A DNA stretch of 64,000 bases from contig CAKSSR010000006.1 in the NCBI GenBank assembly GCA_934489735.1, positions 1-64,000 on the forward strand, in the 5' to 3' direction. How positions within the stretch are numbered: position 1 is the stretch's first letter; every line of letters starts with the position of its first letter. The position numbers and the translations under genes are program-made. The notes beneath the pieces are model-generated. The model was not told where the DNA came from, ran no database searches, and saw nothing but the letters and a program-made list of their open reading frames with translations. Origin of the DNA: an uncultured Eubacteriales bacterium. Lineage in GTDB: Bacteria > Bacillota > Clostridia > Oscillospirales > Acutalibacteraceae. Below are positions 61,958-64,000 of the stretch, in pieces.

Positions 61958-64000
61958 ATGAACTTGATGAAACTACTTAAGCTATCAACTTGTATAGTTT
62001 GCTTGGGAACTGTGATTTCTGGATTATCAGTTAAGGCAATGGAAGATAACCATGAAGAAATTAATGAACATATTGAGCAAAATCAGGCAACCAATGATAA
62101 TGATCTTGAGGAAAGTCAGAATATTAGAATGAGAGAAATATGTAGCCAAGAGAAAGTATCAGGAAAAAGTGAAACTTATGCTAAATTTTATGCTAAATTG
62201 ACAGTCTTCTATGATCTTGAAACAGAAGAAACAAGAAGAAAAATGGCTGAAGTTTATGAAGAAGAAAGAAATGTAAACAGAAGCGAAGCATATGCCGAAA
62301 AATATGTGGATTTGTTTGTAAGACTTAGAGTGTGTGAGGAAATGGCAAGAAAATCGGCAACAATTTTTGAAAAAGAAATAAGATCAAATAGGAGTAAGGC
62401 ATATGCAGATGAGTTATCGAACTTGTGCTTCTACTATGTGACAATGAATGAAGATTGTGCTAGAAGGGCAGCAACAATATATGAACAAAAAATTCAAGAA
62501 AAAAGTACTTTTTTTGCAGATGCATATGCAAGAGCAATGGCAATTTTTAATTTTAATGAAGAAATTGCTGAAAAAATAGCAACAATCTTTGAAATGGAAA
62601 TGAAAAAAGGATCAAGTTTTTGTTACGCAGATGCAATTTCACGCTTTGCTGGAGGTTTTGGATTTGAAAAAGAAACGGCTGGAAGAATAGCAACAATCTT
62701 TGAACAAGAGATTGACAAAGGAAATGATTATATTTATGCCAATGAGTATGCAAAATTAGCAGTTTTATACCTACTAAAACCAGAACAGATTAAGCCGATA
62801 ATTGAAACTATTATAAAAGAAGTTAAAAGTAACAGAAGCATTAATTATATTAATGGATATACATATGCAATCGTATGTAAAAGAATGATTGAGAGCTTAG
62901 CTAAAGAGTTTGCAGAGGCATGCGAGAGAGCATGGCAATTTTATTCTGATTGCGATACCGTTAACGAATATGCAAATTTAGTTACCGTCTATAAGCTTAA
63001 CGAAGAGGATGCGAGAAGAGTATTAGAAATATTTTGCCAAAAGTTAAAGGAATGTAATGATCTGACATTGGCTGATCATTATGCAAGATTTACAGGAGTT
63101 CATGGAATTGACAGAGAAAAGGCTGAAAGAGTGATAGAGGTATTTAAACAAAAGCTCGATGAGACAAAAGATTATAGCTATGCTATAGAATATGCAATTT
63201 TGACAGTGATTAATAAGTTGGATCAAGAGATGGCTAGAGTGGCTTCAGGAATGTTTAAACATGGCCTTATGACTAATAAGAGAGAGCATTACTCCCGTGG
63301 ATATGTAAATGCAATTATGGTTAAAAAATTTGACGTCGCAACAGCGGAAAAATTTGCAATGGCATATGAAAGAGAATGTTTATTAGGTGCCGGTATCGAA
63401 TATGCAGAGGAATATGCAACTTTGATTGCGGCTCATAAGTATAATGAGAAATTTATTAAAAGAATATTAGATATATTTAGCCGGAAGTTGGTTGAGACAG
63501 GGGATTTTAATTATTCTGATTTGTATGCTAGATTGGAAGTAAATAGCGGACTCGACCAGGAAACAATCTATAACATAATGGCAGCATTTGAAAAAGAAAT
63601 AAATGCAGGGAAAAGTCCTACTTATGCTGAAGAATATGCAAAATTGGTAGTACTTAATTACCTGGATCAAGAAAAAATTAAGGCAGCAGCAGAGGCATTT
63701 GACAGAGAGATTAGATCTGGTAGGAGTTATCATCATGCTGAAGGATATGTGGAAGCATTTTTTATAAAGGGAATGGCAGAAGGACCATCTAGAAACTTCG
63801 CAAGGTTGTATGAGCAAGAAATTATGTCAGAAAGTAATAGCATCTATGCTAGCGAATATGTAACATTGATTACTTATTTTAGAATAGATTCGCAAAAAGT
63901 CATGGAGGTATTAGAAAAATTTAGAGAAAAGTTTAGATCATGTAGAAATGTTCTTATCTCTGATGAGTATGCACGATTAGTAAAGAATGATAATGTTGAT
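61958..64000 (+). CDS. Secreted YAxEYARL-repeat protein, truncated by window end
   Basis: Open from ATG 61958 (GGAGGA 7 bases upstream) to the last base, 681 codons without a stop, so the gene continues beyond the window. N-terminus MNLMKLLKLSTCIVCLGTVI is the family signal peptide, ending SVKA|MEDN. About seventeen type A repeats are visible (KSETYAKFYAKLTVFYDLET, KGNDYIYANEYAKLAVLYLL, GKSPTYAEEYAKLVVLNYLD), more diverged from one another than in the 43912 and 45428 proteins, with no type B units so far. The C-terminus, where a basic or lipidation motif might lie, cannot be seen. Confidence 0.75.
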   Translation, partial: MNLMKLLKLSTCIVCLGTVISGLSVKAMEDNHEEINEHIEQNQATNDNDLEESQNIRMREICSQEKVSGKSETYAKFYAKLTVFYDLETEETRRKMAEVYEEERNVNRSEAYAEKYVDLFVRLRVCEEMARKSATIFEKEIRSNRSKAYADELSNLCFYYVTMNEDCARRAATIYEQKIQEKSTFFADAYARAMAIFNFNEEIAEKIATIFEMEMKKGSSFCYADAISRFAGGFGFEKETAGRIATIFEQEIDKGNDYIYANEYAKLAVLYLLKPEQIKPIIETIIKEVKSNRSINYINGYTYAIVCKRMIESLAKEFAEACERAWQFYSDCDTVNEYANLVTVYKLNEEDARRVLEIFCQKLKECNDLTLADHYARFTGVHGIDREKAERVIEVFKQKLDETKDYSYAIEYAILTVINKLDQEMARVASGMFKHGLMTNKREHYSRGYVNAIMVKKFDVATAEKFAMAYERECLLGAGIEYAEEYATLIAAHKYNEKFIKRILDIFSRKLVETGDFNYSDLYARLEVNSGLDQETIYNIMAAFEKEINAGKSPTYAEEYAKLVVLNYLDQEKIKAAAEAFDREIRSGRSYHHAEGYVEAFFIKGMAEGPSRNFARLYEQEIMSESNSIYASEYVTLITYFRIDSQKVMEVLEKFREKFRSCRNVLISDEYARLVKNDNVD

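Noticed and set aside
49267..62000. Lipoprotein signal in the repeat proteins (L-S-T-C near residue 8)
   Set aside because: The Cys is too close to the N-terminus, with Thr before it, and the hydrophobic segment continues to an ordinary A-x-A type site before M-E-[DN].
38875..64000. CRISPR array or DNA-level satellite in the repeat region
   Set aside because: The repetition is at protein level with diverged DNA; no regular identical repeats with unique spacers were seen.

Overview
The window is about 30% GC and reads as the replication-origin region of a low-GC, spore-forming, anaerobic Firmicute. Clostridia, perhaps Oscillospirales-like, is my inference. The support is the order dnaA-dnaN-S4 protein-recF-remB-gyrB-gyrA, a SpoVAD gene, a GGGtGRT/NifU-like pair, a DUF3343 + cysteine desulfurase pair and an orphan NRDD-type protein. 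I cannot name the species. Several genes point to life with a eukaryotic host: a secreted calpain-like protease, BspA-like leucine-rich repeats, and a large family of secreted tyrosine/alanine-rich repeat proteins, some with eukaryote-style C-terminal motifs.

Layout. 0-2.6 kb (minus strand) is a decaying accessory patch: an intact nucleotidyltransferase-fold gene, a broken paralogue of it, a deleted ISAs1-type transposase, and a double-glycine-leader peptide gene with four direct repeats upstream at an exact 11-bp period. 2.8-8.8 kb carries two coupled genes for large proteins with leucine-rich-repeat character. 8.9-18.9 kb (plus strand) holds hpf, a secreted GH24 lysozyme, recD2, DUF3343 + cysteine desulfurase, an HTH/membrane-protein cassette between direct-repeat hairpins, the NifU-like + GGGtGRT pair, a Nif11-like peptide and an NRDD-like protein. 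19.0-30.1 kb (minus strand) is the replication block. oriC lies between dnaN and dnaA and has many TTTTCCACA/TTTTCAACA boxes and a perfect DnaA-trio run. 30.5-35.4 kb has rmuC and alr, then folE-ispD-SDR on the minus strand. 35.4-37.3 kb is a tandemly duplicated, rearranged segment carrying two small unknown genes.

37.5-64.0 kb is the most unusual part. A secreted calpain-like protease is followed by ten genes (the last cut by the window edge) for signal-peptide-bearing proteins. These are built from about 37-residue YAxEYARL repeats and a related longer repeat. Many have a Ser/Asp/Glu tail and a short E-P-P-K-K-x-R type basic motif near the C-terminus; one ends in CSIL, a CaaX-like box. Two tRNAs, a pair of Nif11-like peptides, spoVAD and an iron-type alcohol dehydrogenase interrupt the first part of the array. 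From 43.9 kb onward the repeat genes are tandem and on one strand, with GGAG-type ribosome sites and short gaps, so they are probably co-expressed.

How it fits together: the housekeeping core is ordinary, but the accessory genes look like an export programme for proteins acting on or in a host cell, plus small secreted peptides. That host-directed role is inferred from architecture and short motifs, not shown by the sequence.
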